64,000 nucleotides of DNA from Mesorhizobium sp. M2D.F.Ca.ET.226.01.1.1 (GCF_004022705.2 NZ_RZOY02000023.1:1-64000), one strand, 5' to 3'; numbered from the stretch's first letter, positions 28,884 to 39,188 are shown. The notes: generated from the sequence alone by a model not told the origin. Translations and numbers: made by a program.

Positions 28884-28914
28884 AAGGCCCCGGCGTTCTT
28901 CGCCGGGGCCTTTT
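28884..28914 (+). terminator. Rho-independent terminator of glnII
   Basis: AAGGCCCCGGCG and CGCCGGGGCCTT form a perfect 12-bp stem around TTCTT, followed by TT. It also faces the end of the minus-strand P1 peptidase gene. Confidence 0.9.
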
Positions 28915-28953
28915 GCATGGCAGCTGCCAGCGAAGGAGCTCCGCCCGCTGCCG

Positions 28954-30120
28954 TCAGGTGGCAATGACGCCACGCGATTTGAGCGCCGCCACCACCTTGG
29001 CATGCGGTAGGGCAGGGCTACGATTGCCGTCGCGGCCGACCATCTCCTTGTTGGCGATGAGCGCGTTGAGCACGGCCTCCTCGGTCGCCTGCACGACGGC
29101 TGTGTAGAAATCGTCCATGCGACCCCAGGGGATGAAGTCCATGCGGCTGTAGCTCTGCTCGCTCGGGGCACCCCTCGGAAAACGACCATTGAGCGCATCG
29201 CGATTAGCGGTCGACAAAGCGAGAAAGATATCGCCGGAAAAATGCGAGCCTGCGGTGCCGGTGCGCGCCAGTCCGAGCGGCACGCGACGGGCCAGCGCCT
29301 TGCACTGTCCGGGCAGCAACGGCGCATCGGTGGCGACGATGCCGATGCAGGAGCCGGCGCCCGTCGGGCCGTCGCTGAAATAGGCCTCCATCGGATTGTC
29401 CGCAGCAAGCTGAGCCCCAAGCGGCACGCCGGCGATGCTGAGTTCCTGGCGCGAGCCGAAATTGGCCTGCAGGAAAACGCCGACCGTGTATGAGCGGTGG
29501 CCGTAGTCGACGACCCGTGATGCCGAGCCGGAACCGCCCTTGAAGGCGTAGCAGTTCATGCCGGTGCCGCCGCCGACCGATCCCTCCTCGATCGCCCCGC
29601 CGGCTGCATTGTCGATCGCCTCGATCGCGTGGTCGACGGTGACATGCGAGCCGTTGATGTCGTTGAGATAACCGTCCCAGGTTTCGGCCACCACCGGCAG
29701 CAGCCACTGGTTTGCCACCTCGGGCTTGTTGCGCGCCACCCAATCGATGACGCCGCGATGACAGGGGCCGACCGCATGCGTGTTGGTGATCAGGATCGGC
29801 AACGACAGAGTGCCGGCCTCCTCCAGCCACGAAGCGCCGGTCATCTCGCCATTACCGTTGAAGGAATGATAGCCGGCAGCCAAAGCCACCCCAACGCCGT
29901 CGCGACCGAGCGGCAGGATGGCGGTGACGCCGGTGCGGACCGGTCCATGCCCGAGGCTGAGCCTGCCGTCGCCCTTGATCAGCGTCGAATAGCCGACGAG
30001 CACGCCATCGACATCGGTGATGGCGTTGGCCGGTCCCGGCGTGCCCGGCAGTGGAATGCCGAGGCCGCGGGCGCGCATTTTGCCGGCCGGCGTGGTGGTC
30101 GAGGCTATTCGTTGGTCCAT
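28954..30120 (-). CDS. P1-family peptidase (DmpA/beta-aminopeptidase type)
   Basis: A 388-aa N-terminal-nucleophile hydrolase that cleaves itself and then removes N-terminal D- or beta-amino acids from small peptides. The nucleophile is Ser257 in GAGSCIGIVATDAPLLP, with cleavage expected at Gly256-Ser257. GSVGGGTGMNCYAFKGGSG (about 181-199) lines the site. No clear signal peptide is seen. It lies 32 bp downstream of the tetR-type gene on the same strand, and that regulator diverges from an APC permease, suggesting an uptake-and-cleavage module. Confidence 0.9.
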   Translation of the reverse strand: MDQRIASTTTPAGKMRARGLGIPLPGTPGPANAITDVDGVLVGYSTLIKGDGRLSLGHGPVRTGVTAILPLGRDGVGVALAAGYHSFNGNGEMTGASWLEEAGTLSLPILITNTHAVGPCHRGVIDWVARNKPEVANQWLLPVVAETWDGYLNDINGSHVTVDHAIEAIDNAAGGAIEEGSVGGGTGMNCYAFKGGSGSASRVVDYGHRSYTVGVFLQANFGSRQELSIAGVPLGAQLAADNPMEAYFSDGPTGAGSCIGIVATDAPLLPGQCKALARRVPLGLARTGTAGSHFSGDIFLALSTANRDALNGRFPRGAPSEQSYSRMDFIPWGRMDDFYTAVVQATEEAVLNALIANKEMVGRDGNRSPALPHAKVVAALKSRGVIAT

Positions 30121-30152
30121 GCTGAGGAATGCTCCCGTTGATGAAAGCCGGC

Positions 30153-30755
30153 TCAGCGAAGGCTGCAGCCGGTGGCAAGTTCGGCGTAGCCGGTGAGGAT
30201 CGCCATTGCCGAGGCGTGGTCGACGGCAGGCACGACATTGACGAGGTGGAGGCCGAGACCGTCTTCCAGGACGACCAGGCTGCGAGCGATGACTTCGCTC
30301 GCCGCATTCAGCCTGAATATCCCCGTGGCGGCGCCTGCTTCGAGGATGCCGACATAGATCGCCACCTGACGCTCAAACAAAGTGATGTGGCGGGCCGCGT
30401 AGCTGGCGTCCGAGCGCGAATATGCGCCGAGCTCCAGGAGCAGCCGGCAGAGCTGGTCGTCCGGATCGGTCGGGAGACCGCTTTCCAGCATCGTTTTCAG
30501 CCGCACCCTTGGGTCGGCGATCGCGGCGACGCAAGCCGCGCGTTGCGTACAGAAGCGTTCGACCGCCTTTTTCTGCACGTCGTCCAGAAGCTCCTTGAGG
30601 CCGGGATAATAGTAGAGCAGGGCGCTCGAGCTCATGCCGGCCTCATTGGCCACGTCGCGCAAGGTGACACCGGCGAGGCCGCGTTTGGCGATCATCGATT
30701 CGGCTGCCGCGACCAGCGTCAGGCGGCGATCGGTCTGTGTCTTGGGTCTGCCCAT
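30153..30755 (-). CDS. TetR/AcrR-family transcriptional regulator
   Basis: A 200-aa repressor-type protein. The N-terminal HTH is VTLRDVANEAGMSSSALLYYY (about residues 28-48). The ligand domain is not recognisable. The start MGRPKTQTDRR at 30755 has AGGAAA upstream; a longer frame from 30821 has no family similarity at its front. It is first in an operon with the P1 peptidase and divergent from the APC permease; candidate operators lie in the gap. Confidence 0.92.
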   Translation of the reverse strand: MGRPKTQTDRRLTLVAAAESMIAKRGLAGVTLRDVANEAGMSSSALLYYYPGLKELLDDVQKKAVERFCTQRAACVAAIADPRVRLKTMLESGLPTDPDDQLCRLLLELGAYSRSDASYAARHITLFERQVAIYVGILEAGAATGIFRLNAASEVIARSLVVLEDGLGLHLVNVVPAVDHASAMAILTGYAELATGCSLR

Positions 30756-30765
30756 CTTCGTTTCC

Positions 30766-30778
30766 TGAATTTGATTCA
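30766..30778. promoter_or_regulatory. Palindrome TGAAT-TTG-ATTCA in the tetR/permease gap
   Basis: Perfect 5-bp arms around TTG, 11 bp before the tetR-type start. A candidate repressor site for autoregulation. Confidence 0.4.
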
Positions 30779-30825
30779 ATAAAAGATGGCCTACGGATTT
30801 TTGCAAGCCGGTATATCGCAAATTT

Positions 30826-30844
30826 GTTGACGCTATGTGTCAAC
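30826..30844. promoter_or_regulatory. Palindrome GTTGAC-N7-GTCAAC in the tetR/permease gap
   Basis: Perfect 6-bp arms at the midpoint of the divergent promoter region, the best-placed candidate operator for the TetR-family protein. Spacing and size fit that family. Confidence 0.5.
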
Positions 30845-30862
30845 GTGGGTAGCCTCCACCTC

Positions 30863-30880
30863 GGATAATAATTTTTATCC
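30863..30880. promoter_or_regulatory. Palindrome GGATAA-N6-TTATCC before the APC permease
   Basis: Perfect 6-bp arms within an AT-rich stretch 24 bp before the permease start. It may be a further operator or a leader hairpin around the ribosome site. Confidence 0.4.
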
Positions 30881-30903
30881 AATTAAAAAAATGGGGAGGA
30901 ACA

Positions 30904-32328
30904 ATGTCCACAAACGAAGTCACAACCGCGGCCGTCGACAAGGCCGCGACGGGCGCCAAGGGCCTGGACCGGGCACTGAACGCACTGGGCACGCTGATGA
31001 TCGTGTTATCGGCGGTGACGCCGGCATCATCCGTCTTCATCATCGTGCCGGGCGTGATCGCGCTGGCCGGCACCGGCTCATTCCTGAGCTTCGTGATCGC
31101 GGCTGTGATCGGCCTGTTCATGGCCTTCGTCTATGCGGAGCTTTCCTCGGCCTATCCGATGGCCGGCGGCGAATACACCATGATCGGCCGCACGCTCGGC
31201 CGCTTCTGGGGTTTTGTCACGCTGGTGCTGGTCTTCGTGTCGATCGTCTTGATCGTCGCCGTCATCGCGCTCGGCGTCGGTACCTATCTGGGCGTCATCA
31301 TTCCCAATCTCAGCCAGCAATGGGTCGGTGTGGTGACGATCATCCTGGCCGGCGCTGTCGCCGCCATGCGCATCAAACTCAACGCCTTCGTCACCGGCAT
31401 CTTCCTCGGCATCGAGATGCTGGCATTGCTGATCCTGACCGGGCTCGGCTTCGCCCATGTCGAGCGGCCGCTCTCCAGCCTGTTCACCGCGCCGCAACTG
31501 CTCGATGCCACGACCAACGCACTGGTTCCGGCCTCGGCCGCCGTCATCCTGGCCTCCACCGCCGTCTCGCTCTTCGCCTATAACGGCTATGGCGCGGCCG
31601 CCTATTTCGGCGAGGAGACGCATGACGCCAAGCGCAACATCGGCAAGGTGGTGCTCTGGGCATTGATGATCACCGTCGCCGCCGAGCTCATCCCGCTGAC
31701 CGCCGTTCTGCTCGGCGCGCCGGATCTCGTCGGCCTGCTCTCAGCCCCCCAGAAGATCGAATATTTCCTCGAAGCGCGCGGCGGCCATTGGTTGACGGTG
31801 GCGATCAGCCTGGCGATCGCGGTTGCCATCTTCAACGCCGTCATCGCCATCATCCTGCAGGCGGCGCGGCTTCTCTTCAGCTCCGGCCGCGACAGGACCT
31901 GGTTCGGCCCGATCAACAACGCCGTCGCATCCGTCCACGGCACTTATGCGTCGCCGTGGGTCGCCACCATCGTGGTGGTCGTGCTGGCCGCACTCGCCTG
32001 TTTCATCGACCTCAACCTGCTGCTCGTGGTCAGCGGCACCTCGCTGGTGGTGATTTACGCGCTGCTGTGCGTCGCCGTTTTCGCCGGCCGCCGCAACGGC
32101 ACCACCGCGGGCGGGCACTATCGCATGCCGCTGTTCCCGGTGCCGGCGATCCTCGCCTTCGTGGCGCTCATCTACGTCGCCTACCAGAACCTGCTCGACG
32201 CCGCCTTCGGGCGCCCGAGCCTGATCGCGACCTTGGCGATCATGGCTGTTGCGGCGATCTACTTCCTGCTGTTCCTGGCGCGCCGCGCCGACTGGAACCT
32301 GCATGGCCCCGACGAGCTTGCGGGATAG
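30904..32328 (+). CDS. APC-superfamily amino acid permease
   Basis: A 474-aa inner-membrane transporter with about twelve hydrophobic helices. The N-terminal unwound helix region with TPASSVFIIVPGVIALAGTG and the TM2-3 AELSSAYPMAGGEYTMIG motif (about 79-96) are typical. The substrate is an amino acid or amine, not determined; the linked P1 peptidase hints at D- or beta-amino acid peptides or their products. GGGGAGG precedes the ATG. Confidence 0.9.
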   Translation: MSTNEVTTAAVDKAATGAKGLDRALNALGTLMIVLSAVTPASSVFIIVPGVIALAGTGSFLSFVIAAVIGLFMAFVYAELSSAYPMAGGEYTMIGRTLGRFWGFVTLVLVFVSIVLIVAVIALGVGTYLGVIIPNLSQQWVGVVTIILAGAVAAMRIKLNAFVTGIFLGIEMLALLILTGLGFAHVERPLSSLFTAPQLLDATTNALVPASAAVILASTAVSLFAYNGYGAAAYFGEETHDAKRNIGKVVLWALMITVAAELIPLTAVLLGAPDLVGLLSAPQKIEYFLEARGGHWLTVAISLAIAVAIFNAVIAIILQAARLLFSSGRDRTWFGPINNAVASVHGTYASPWVATIVVVVLAALACFIDLNLLLVVSGTSLVVIYALLCVAVFAGRRNGTTAGGHYRMPLFPVPAILAFVALIYVAYQNLLDAAFGRPSLIATLAIMAVAAIYFLLFLARRADWNLHGPDELAG

Positions 32329-32359
32329 GCGTCAGCCCTCCGACGGCCCGTCCATGCGA

Positions 32360-32388
32360 GAACCCCGGTGAAAGCCGGGGTTCTTTTT
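32360..32388 (+). terminator. Rho-independent terminator of the APC permease gene
   Basis: GAACCCCGG and CCGGGGTTC form a perfect 9-bp stem around TGAAAG, followed by TTTTT. Confidence 0.9.
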
Positions 32389-32406
32389 GGTTCGGTGAAA
32401 GAGAAA

Positions 32407-32446
32407 ATAGAAGCCCTCGGAGGCATTCGCCTCCGAGGGCTTAATC
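32407..32446 (-). terminator. Terminator of glnA
   Basis: AAGCCCTCGGAGGC and GCCTCCGAGGGCTT form a perfect 14-bp stem around a 4-base loop. On the minus strand it is followed by CTATTTTC. It lies 19 bp past the glnA stop. Confidence 0.88.
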
Positions 32447-32464
32447 TAATGTCCGATCAGAAGC

Positions 32465-33874
32465 TTAGACCGAATAGTACATGTCGTACTCGACCGGGTG
32501 CGGGGTCATCTCGAAGCGCATTACCTCGGCCATCTTCAGCTCGATGTAGGAGTCGATCTGATCGTCGTCGAAGACGCCGCCGGCCTTGAGGAAGCCGCGG
32601 TCCTTGTCGAGGCTCTGCAGCGCTTCGCGCAGCGATCCGCAGACCGTTGGGATCTTCTTCAGCTCCTTCGGCGGCAGGTCGTAAAGGTCCTTGTCCATTG
32701 GCTGTCCCGGATGGATCTTGTTCTTGATGCCGTCGAGGCCGGCCATCAGCATGGCGGCGAAGCCGAGATAGGGGTTCGCGCCCGGATCGGGGAAGCGGAC
32801 CTCGACGCGCTTCGACTTCGGCGAGGAGCCGAACGGGATGCGGCAGGAGGCCGAGCGGTTGCGCGCCGAATAGGCGAGCAGCACCGGCGCCTCATAGCCC
32901 GGCACCAGACGCTTGTAGGAGTTGGTGAGCGGGTTGGTGAAAGCGTTGATGGCCTTGGCGTGCTTGATGATACCGCCGATGTAGAACAGGCAGCTCTCCG
33001 ACAGGCCGGCATATTCATTGCCGGCGAAGGTCGGCTTGCCGCCCTTCCAGATCGACTGATGGACGTGCATGCCCGAGCCGTTGTCGCCGAACACCGGCTT
33101 CGGCATGAAGGTGGCCGTCTTGCCGTAGGCGTTGGCGACCTGGTGCACGACATATTTGTAGATCAGCATCTTGTCGGCGTTGCGCACCAGCGTGTCGAAC
33201 TTGATGCCGAGCTCGTGCTGGGCGGCGGCGACCTCGTGATGGTGCTTTTCGACGCGCACGCCCATCTCGGCGAGCACGGTCAGCATTTCCGAGCGCATGT
33301 CCTGGGCGGAATCGATCGGCGGCACAGGGAAATAGCCGCCCTTGATGCGCGGACGGTGGCCGAGGTTGCCCGTCTCGTAGTCGGTGTCGTCGTTGGCTGG
33401 CAGTTCGGTCGAATCGAGACGGAAGCCGGTGTTGTAGGGATCGGCCTTGTACTTGACGTCGTCGAACACGAAGAACTCGGCTTCCGGGCCGACATAGATG
33501 GTGTCGCCGATGCCTTCCGACTTCATATAGGCTTCGGCCTTCTTGGCGGTGCCGCGCGGATCGCGGTTGTAGGCTTCGCCCGAGACCGGATCGAGGATGT
33601 CGCACAGGATGACCATGGTCGACTGGGCGAAGAACGGATCCATGTGGACGGTGTCCGTATCGGGCATCAGCACCATGTCGGACTCGTTGATCGCCTTCCA
33701 GCCGGCGATGGAGGAGCCGTCGAACATGACGCCGTCAGCGAACATGTCTTCCTCGACCTCGACGACGTCCATCGTCACATGTTGCAGCTTGCCCCGCGGA
33801 TCGGTGAAGCGCAGGTCGACGAATTTCACGTCGTTGTCCTTGATCTGCTTCATGATGTCTTTGGCTGTCGTCAT
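32465..33874 (-). CDS. glnA: Glutamine synthetase I
   Basis: GSI (469 aa) is the dodecameric enzyme forming glutamine from glutamate, ammonia and [18 protein letters not shown] lies near the N-terminus (about residues 53-67), [14 protein letters not shown] in the active site, and NRSASCRIP binds [12 protein letters not shown] contains the tyrosine that GlnE adenylylates, so activity can be tuned after translation. It is 61 bp downstream of glnB, forming the classical glnBA operon. Confidence 0.97.
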   Translation of the reverse strand: MTTAKDIMKQIKDNDVKFVDLRFTDPRGKLQHVTMDVVEVEEDMFADGVMFDGSSIAGWKAINESDMVLMPDTDTVHMDPFFAQSTMVILCDILDPVSGEAYNRDPRGTAKKAEAYMKSEGIGDTIYVGPEAEFFVFDDVKYKADPYNTGFRLDSTELPANDDTDYETGNLGHRPRIKGGYFPVPPIDSAQDMRSEMLTVLAEMGVRVEKHHHEVAAAQHELGIKFDTLVRNADKMLIYKYVVHQVANAYGKTATFMPKPVFGDNGSGMHVHQSIWKGGKPTFAGNEYAGLSESCLFYIGGIIKHAKAINAFTNPLTNSYKRLVPGYEAPVLLAYSARNRSASCRIPFGSSPKSKRVEVRFPDPGANPYLGFAAMLMAGLDGIKNKIHPGQPMDKDLYDLPPKELKKIPTVCGSLREALQSLDKDRGFLKAGGVFDDDQIDSYIELKMAEVMRFEMTPHPVEYDMYYSV

Positions 33875-33935
33875 GTCATGTATCCCTGTTTGATGACGTG
33901 TTTTGATTGATGACGTTGCAGAAAGATGGGGGACG

Positions 33936-34592
<657 letters not shown>

Positions 34593-36161
34593 ATGCTTGA
34601 TCGCATGAAGATCGGCAATCCCATCCGCAATGAACTTCTGTCGCCAACCGAAATGGCCGAGGCCGACAGGCTGGCAATTGCGGCCGGGCCGCTCGACGGC
34701 TACGGGCTGATGCAGCGCGCCGGCGAGGCGGTCGCGGCCGTCGTGCTGGCGCGCTACCCGGCAGCGAAAAAGGTGCATGTGCTGTGCGGTCCCGGCAACA
34801 ATGGCGGCGACGGTTATGTCGTGGCGAGGTTGCTGGCCGAGGCGGGCGTCGATGTGGCGGTCTGGGCGGAGGGGAAGCCGAGACCCGGGAGTGATGCGGC
34901 ACTGGCCGCTGAAGGTTGCAAGCTACCTGTTGACCACCTCTGCCGCTGTTACCCGGTCGAAGGTGAAGTCGTTGTCGACGCGCTTTACGGCGCAGGACTG
35001 TCGAAAGACATTTCCACGTTTGCTCTCGCAGTCTCTGGTCTCAGCGGAGCCGAGCAGGTGCCGGTAATCTCGATCGATTTGCCTTCGGGGGTGTCAGGCG
35101 AGACCGGAATGATGAACGGCTATTTCGATGCTGCGGTGACCGTGACCTTCGTTCGTAAGAAGCCCGGACACCTTCTGATGCCGGGCCGCAGCGTATGCGG
35201 TGAGATTATCGTGGCCGATATCGGCATTTCGGACGCCGTCATTAAGCAGCTAAAGGTCACGACATTCGAAAACACGCCGGACCTCTGGCTGCGATGGTCT
35301 TTTCCGAGAACGGCCGTCGACACGCACAAGTATAAGCGCGGCCATATCGGTGTCTTTTCCGGTGGATCGAGCGCGACCGGCGCTGCGCGTTTGTCGGCCA
35401 TGGCCGCGGCTCGCGTTGGCGCGGGGGCGGTGACTGTCCTTTCCCCTGGAAGCGCCATGCAGGTGAATGCCTCGCATTTGACCTCGATCATGCTGCGCAA
35501 GGTCGACACGATCGCAGACGTGGGCGAGTACCTTGCGGGGCGTCAGCCTTCGGCATTTGTGCTCGGCCCCGGATTTGGCGTAGGCGAGAGAGCGCGCGAC
35601 TTCACTTTGCGGTTGCTGGAGCAGAACCGAGTCTACGACTATGAGCGTGGGATCGAATTACGGGGCATCGTGCTCGATGCCGACGGCCTCACTTCGTTTC
35701 GTGATAGTCCCGACACTCTATTCCAGGCAGCGCAGCGCGCTTTGGCGCCCCCGTTGGTGTTCACACCGCATGACGGGGAATTCGCCAAGCTTTTCCCTGA
35801 TCTTGCCAAATCGAAAAAACAGTCAAAGCTTGCGAAGGCTCGGGCCGCCGCACAGCGCGCCAATGCGGTCATAGTCTACAAGGGCGCCGATACGGTGATT
35901 GCCGCGCCGGACGGTCAAGCGGCGATCAATGCCAACGGCGCGCCATGGCTCGCCACGGCAGGGTCAGGCGACGTTCTGTCCGGCATTATCGCCGGGCTCC
36001 TGGCGCAAGGCATGCCGCCCTTCAAGGCCGCTTGCGCCGGGGTATGGATCCATGCCGAAGCCGGCCGCCGGTTCGGCCCTGGGTTGATCGCCGAGGACTT
36101 GCCATTGGCGATGGTACCTGTGCTCCGCGAACTGATCGAAACCCAACCGGACCTTCGATGA
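34593..36161 (+). CDS. nnr: Bifunctional NAD(P)H-hydrate epimerase/dehydratase
   Basis: A 522-aa repair enzyme that epimerises and dehydrates damaged NAD(P)H hydrates. The N-terminal YjeF_N epimerase domain has LCGPGNNGGDGYVVARLL (about residues 64-81). The C-terminal ADP-dependent dehydratase has a Gly-rich GVFSGGSSATGAARL segment and ATAGSGDVLSGIIAGLL near its end. Starts at 34551 and 34605 are also in frame; 34593 has GGA just upstream. The last 4 bases overlap the next gene (ATGA). Confidence 0.93.
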   Translation: MLDRMKIGNPIRNELLSPTEMAEADRLAIAAGPLDGYGLMQRAGEAVAAVVLARYPAAKKVHVLCGPGNNGGDGYVVARLLAEAGVDVAVWAEGKPRPGSDAALAAEGCKLPVDHLCRCYPVEGEVVVDALYGAGLSKDISTFALAVSGLSGAEQVPVISIDLPSGVSGETGMMNGYFDAAVTVTFVRKKPGHLLMPGRSVCGEIIVADIGISDAVIKQLKVTTFENTPDLWLRWSFPRTAVDTHKYKRGHIGVFSGGSSATGAARLSAMAAARVGAGAVTVLSPGSAMQVNASHLTSIMLRKVDTIADVGEYLAGRQPSAFVLGPGFGVGERARDFTLRLLEQNRVYDYERGIELRGIVLDADGLTSFRDSPDTLFQAAQRALAPPLVFTPHDGEFAKLFPDLAKSKKQSKLAKARAAAQRANAVIVYKGADTVIAAPDGQAAINANGAPWLATAGSGDVLSGIIAGLLAQGMPPFKAACAGVWIHAEAGRRFGPGLIAEDLPLAMVPVLRELIETQPDLR

Positions 36162-38161
36162 GTCGTCTCGCTGCCCTTTTCGCCGTGCTGACTGTGGTGG
36201 CTTTCGGACCGCAAGGCGCGTACGCCGCGCAACCGGTCACAATCGTCGACGACCCGCGCGTCCTCGCCACGCTCGAGGCCAAGGGCTACGGCTTCGCCGG
36301 CCTCTTTGGCGCCACCGGCAAGGACGACCTCAAAACGCTCTACGGTGAGGGGCCGGCCTACCACGCAATCGTTGAAACTGTGGCGGCCGATGTCGCGGCG
36401 CTGCGCGCCGATATGAAAGCCGGCGGCCGCATGCTCTACGAAGTGACCGACGGCGATGTCGGTCGCATCATCGACATGCGCTGGCTGAAGACGAGTGCCG
36501 CGCGCTTCCGTCTGGTCGGCGTCGTCAACCGGCTCGACCGGCGCGACTTCGCCGCGCCGAGCGATGACAAGAGCTGCGGCGAGGTGCGGTTCATCTACCG
36601 CCTTGCCTACGCCTTCAGGAAGAACGGCAAGCAGCTGGCATCGCGCCTGCCGTTCAACTTCAGCGCCATATACCGCGTCGCTCCGGACCCCGACGGCGGC
36701 TGCGCCGGCGTGGCAGGCCGCTGGACGCCGCAGCTCGACGAAACGGTCGATGCCGGCTGGTTGGCCGGCGGGCCGCTCGAAAAGACGTCGCTGTCCTTCA
36801 AGCAACTCGAGCTCAACGCGCAGGTGGTGCGCTTTCCCTCCGGCCAGGAAACCGAGTTCGGCGGCCAGGCCGCCTATCTGATGCGCATCTTCAGCATCGA
36901 TGGCGCGACGGTCGGCGAGAAGCCGCTGGAAAACACCCCGGATACGGCGCGGCTCGCGGAAGATGCGGCGCTGAAAGCGCGACTTGCCGACTATGTCCGC
37001 GCCAATGCCGCGGCGATCGATCTCGGTGTCTACGAAATCCCGGATGAATTCCTCGCCCGGAAAGTCATCTCCTGGTCGACCTTCGGCAGCGCCAGGCAAG
37101 CCAATCACCCGTTCACGCCGCTGTTCGACCCAAAGGAATTCGCCGGGCTCGACTATTCGAAGTTTTCCCTGGCACGCACGCCTCAAGGCCTGGTCGAGCG
37201 GCTCGACAACGGCGCCTGCCAGGGCTGCCATCAGGCAGGTTCGACCGCCGGCTTCCACTTCATCGGTCTCGACGATGCCACGACCTCGCCGCTCAACCGC
37301 ATCGAGGTCGGTATATCGCCGCATCTTCATGCCGAGATCCCGCGCCGCGAGGCGTGGCTCGCGGCGACGGCCGAAGGCACGGATCCCAATCGCTTTCGCC
37401 CGCTCTCCTTCGCCCCGCCCGCCGCCTGGAAGGACACCGGCGAGGTCGCCTATGCACCAGCTGAAACAGCGATGCCGTGCCTGATGCCGGAAGACGCGAG
37501 CCGTTTCGGCGGCACCTGGCAATGCGGCGCAGGCACGGTCTGCACGCCGATCGCGACTGCTTCGGGGGTGAGGACCAAGTTGGCGCAATGCCTGCTGCCG
37601 AAAGACAGTCCCGCGATGTTTTCCGGCCATCCCTGCCTCACCGGCGCGATCGCCAGCAACGCTGCGCAGCCGTTCAACGATCGCTACAGGATCACCGGCC
37701 AGTTCGCCGCCATTGCGCCGGCGATTTCGCGCACCGCCTATACCTGCCGGCCGCCGAAGATCGGCGTCCCAGGCGGCTTCGCCTACCGGGCCTGCGACGA
37801 CAAGGACCGAGCCTTCTCTGACTTCAAGCCAGGCAAGCCGATGCCGAACGAAATCTGCGGCCTGGTCGGCGGCAAGAAATTCGACATCTGCGTGGCGACC
37901 AACAATTTCGACCAATGCCTTGGCGGCGCCGTCAACCGCGGCAACCGCCCGGCCTGCTCGGCCGATCATTTCTGCCGCGAGGATTATATGTGTCAGTCGC
38001 TGCCGCCCGACACGCCGGGCGCCGCCAAGGTCAAGGGCATCGGCTTCTGCTCGCCGACCTATTTCATTTTCCAGATGCGCATCGACAACCACGCCACGCC
38101 ATGGGCGACCACGGCGCGCGCCGGCATGCACGCCGGCTTTGGCGCGGCAGCCGAGGAATAG
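36158..38161 (+). CDS. Secreted cysteine-rich protein with one CxxCH haem site
   Basis: A 667-aa exported protein of unknown function. A signal peptide (about residues 1-23, ending AYA-AQ) is followed by a domain with FRLVGVVNRLDRRDF and SCGEVRFIYRL (about 117-149). A single c-type haem motif CQGCH sits at 354-358. The C-terminal third has 14 cysteines, an even number suited to disulfides in the periplasm. It is coupled to nnr by a 4-bp overlap. The layout resembles uncharacterised proteins I recall from other bacteria; an electron-transfer or peroxidase-like role is possible but unproved. Confidence 0.75.
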   Translation: MSRLAALFAVLTVVAFGPQGAYAAQPVTIVDDPRVLATLEAKGYGFAGLFGATGKDDLKTLYGEGPAYHAIVETVAADVAALRADMKAGGRMLYEVTDGDVGRIIDMRWLKTSAARFRLVGVVNRLDRRDFAAPSDDKSCGEVRFIYRLAYAFRKNGKQLASRLPFNFSAIYRVAPDPDGGCAGVAGRWTPQLDETVDAGWLAGGPLEKTSLSFKQLELNAQVVRFPSGQETEFGGQAAYLMRIFSIDGATVGEKPLENTPDTARLAEDAALKARLADYVRANAAAIDLGVYEIPDEFLARKVISWSTFGSARQANHPFTPLFDPKEFAGLDYSKFSLARTPQGLVERLDNGACQGCHQAGSTAGFHFIGLDDATTSPLNRIEVGISPHLHAEIPRREAWLAATAEGTDPNRFRPLSFAPPAAWKDTGEVAYAPAETAMPCLMPEDASRFGGTWQCGAGTVCTPIATASGVRTKLAQCLLPKDSPAMFSGHPCLTGAIASNAAQPFNDRYRITGQFAAIAPAISRTAYTCRPPKIGVPGGFAYRACDDKDRAFSDFKPGKPMPNEICGLVGGKKFDICVATNNFDQCLGGAVNRGNRPACSADHFCREDYMCQSLPPDTPGAAKVKGIGFCSPTYFIFQMRIDNHATPWATTARAGMHAGFGAAAEE

Positions 38162-38162
38162 G

Positions 38163-39188
38163 TCAGGCTTCCTGCCTGCGGCTCGACTGCGCCATCACAG
38201 CCTCGGCCAAAGCCGAAAGAACGCGTTCCTCGCTGACGCCGCGCGTGTCTTGGACCCAGCTTGGCGTCGAAATCGGCGGTTCCACGTAGCGCACCTGGTC
38301 GTTCACCGGTCCTGTCTCATAGGAGCGGTTCGATCCGAAGATAAGCACGCATGGTCCGCCCAAGGCGGCGGCTGCATGGCAGAGCCCGCCATCGACGCCG
38401 AGGAAGGCGGTCGAGGCGGCGATCTGGCACATGGCGTCGGTCAGTTGCGGCGTCGAGGTGAAATCCACCGCCTCGGGAAGCGCCGCCCTGATCTGGGCGG
38501 CGGCCTCACGCTCACGCGGGCCGCCGATGAGCCAGACTGACCAACCGCGCTGGGCGTGATCCTTCGCTACCGAGATAAAACGTTCCGCCGGCCATGAGCG
38601 GAAATTGGTGAAAGCGGACGTGTAAAGCGCCAGCGCCGGCCGCGCCGGGTCGATCCCTTGCCGGGAGCGCCAATCGGAAAGCTCCTCGGCCCGAACCGCC
38701 ATTTGCGGCGCCGGCAGCCGCATTTCATCGCCAGGCTTCTCGCCCAGCATCGCGATCGCGCAGACCTGTTCGTACAATCTCGTCTTGCGCGGGCCGAAAG
38801 CCAGAAAACTCTTCGGCCAGCCGGCAGGCAGGCGGTTGATGATGCCGAACTGGAATTCGCGCGGATAGCCGATGCGCTCCGGTATGCCGGCCAGCCATGG
38901 CACCAGCGCGGCCTTGGTGCTGCTGGTGAGCATATAGGCCGCCTGGTAGTCCTCCTTGCGGATTTCGCGCGCCAGGCCAGCCCGCTCTTTCAGCCCAGGC
39001 TTCCAGTGCTTCTCGACGATCCATGTCTTGCGAATATGCGGCATTAGCCGCGCCAGCGGCGCGGCGAGCCGTGAGGTGGCGACGTCGATCGGATGCCCCG
39101 GAAACTTCTCCGCAAGGATCTGGATTGCCGAATGGCAACGGATGAAGTCACCGATCGCCGGCAAGCAGAAGACGAGGATGGGACGCAA
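38163..39188 (-). CDS. Family 9 glycosyltransferase (heptosyltransferase-like, TTG start)
   Basis: A 341-aa glycosyltransferase of the ADP-heptose:LPS type. ILVFCLPAIGDFIRCHSAI opens the N-terminal domain; the C-domain has the nucleotide-sugar region FLGVDGGLCHAAAALGGPCVLIFG. It probably adds a sugar to the lipopolysaccharide core at the inner face of the inner membrane. The start is TTG at 39188. It is 59 bp downstream of the family 4 glycosyltransferase gene, same strand. Confidence 0.85.
   Translation of the reverse strand: MRPILVFCLPAIGDFIRCHSAIQILAEKFPGHPIDVATSRLAAPLARLMPHIRKTWIVEKHWKPGLKERAGLAREIRKEDYQAAYMLTSSTKAALVPWLAGIPERIGYPREFQFGIINRLPAGWPKSFLAFGPRKTRLYEQVCAIAMLGEKPGDEMRLPAPQMAVRAEELSDWRSRQGIDPARPALALYTSAFTNFRSWPAERFISVAKDHAQRGWSVWLIGGPREREAAAQIRAALPEAVDFTSTPQLTDAMCQIAASTAFLGVDGGLCHAAAALGGPCVLIFGSNRSYETGPVNDQVRYVEPPISTPSWVQDTRGVSEERVLSALAEAVMAQSSRRQEA

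Noticed and set aside
34900-35900. Middle of nnr as a transferred segment
   Set aside because: Its codons look slightly less GC-rich than those of its neighbours, but the domain order and motifs are intact and no boundary is visible; normal variation explains it.
35915-38131. A 738-codon open frame antisense to the nnr/haem protein region, and similar long antisense frames (3610-5145, 10186-11688, 46670-48325)
   Set aside because: Their translations are rich in Arg, Ala, Asp and Leu with no motif, and each mirrors a well-supported gene. High GC removes stop codons on the opposite strand.
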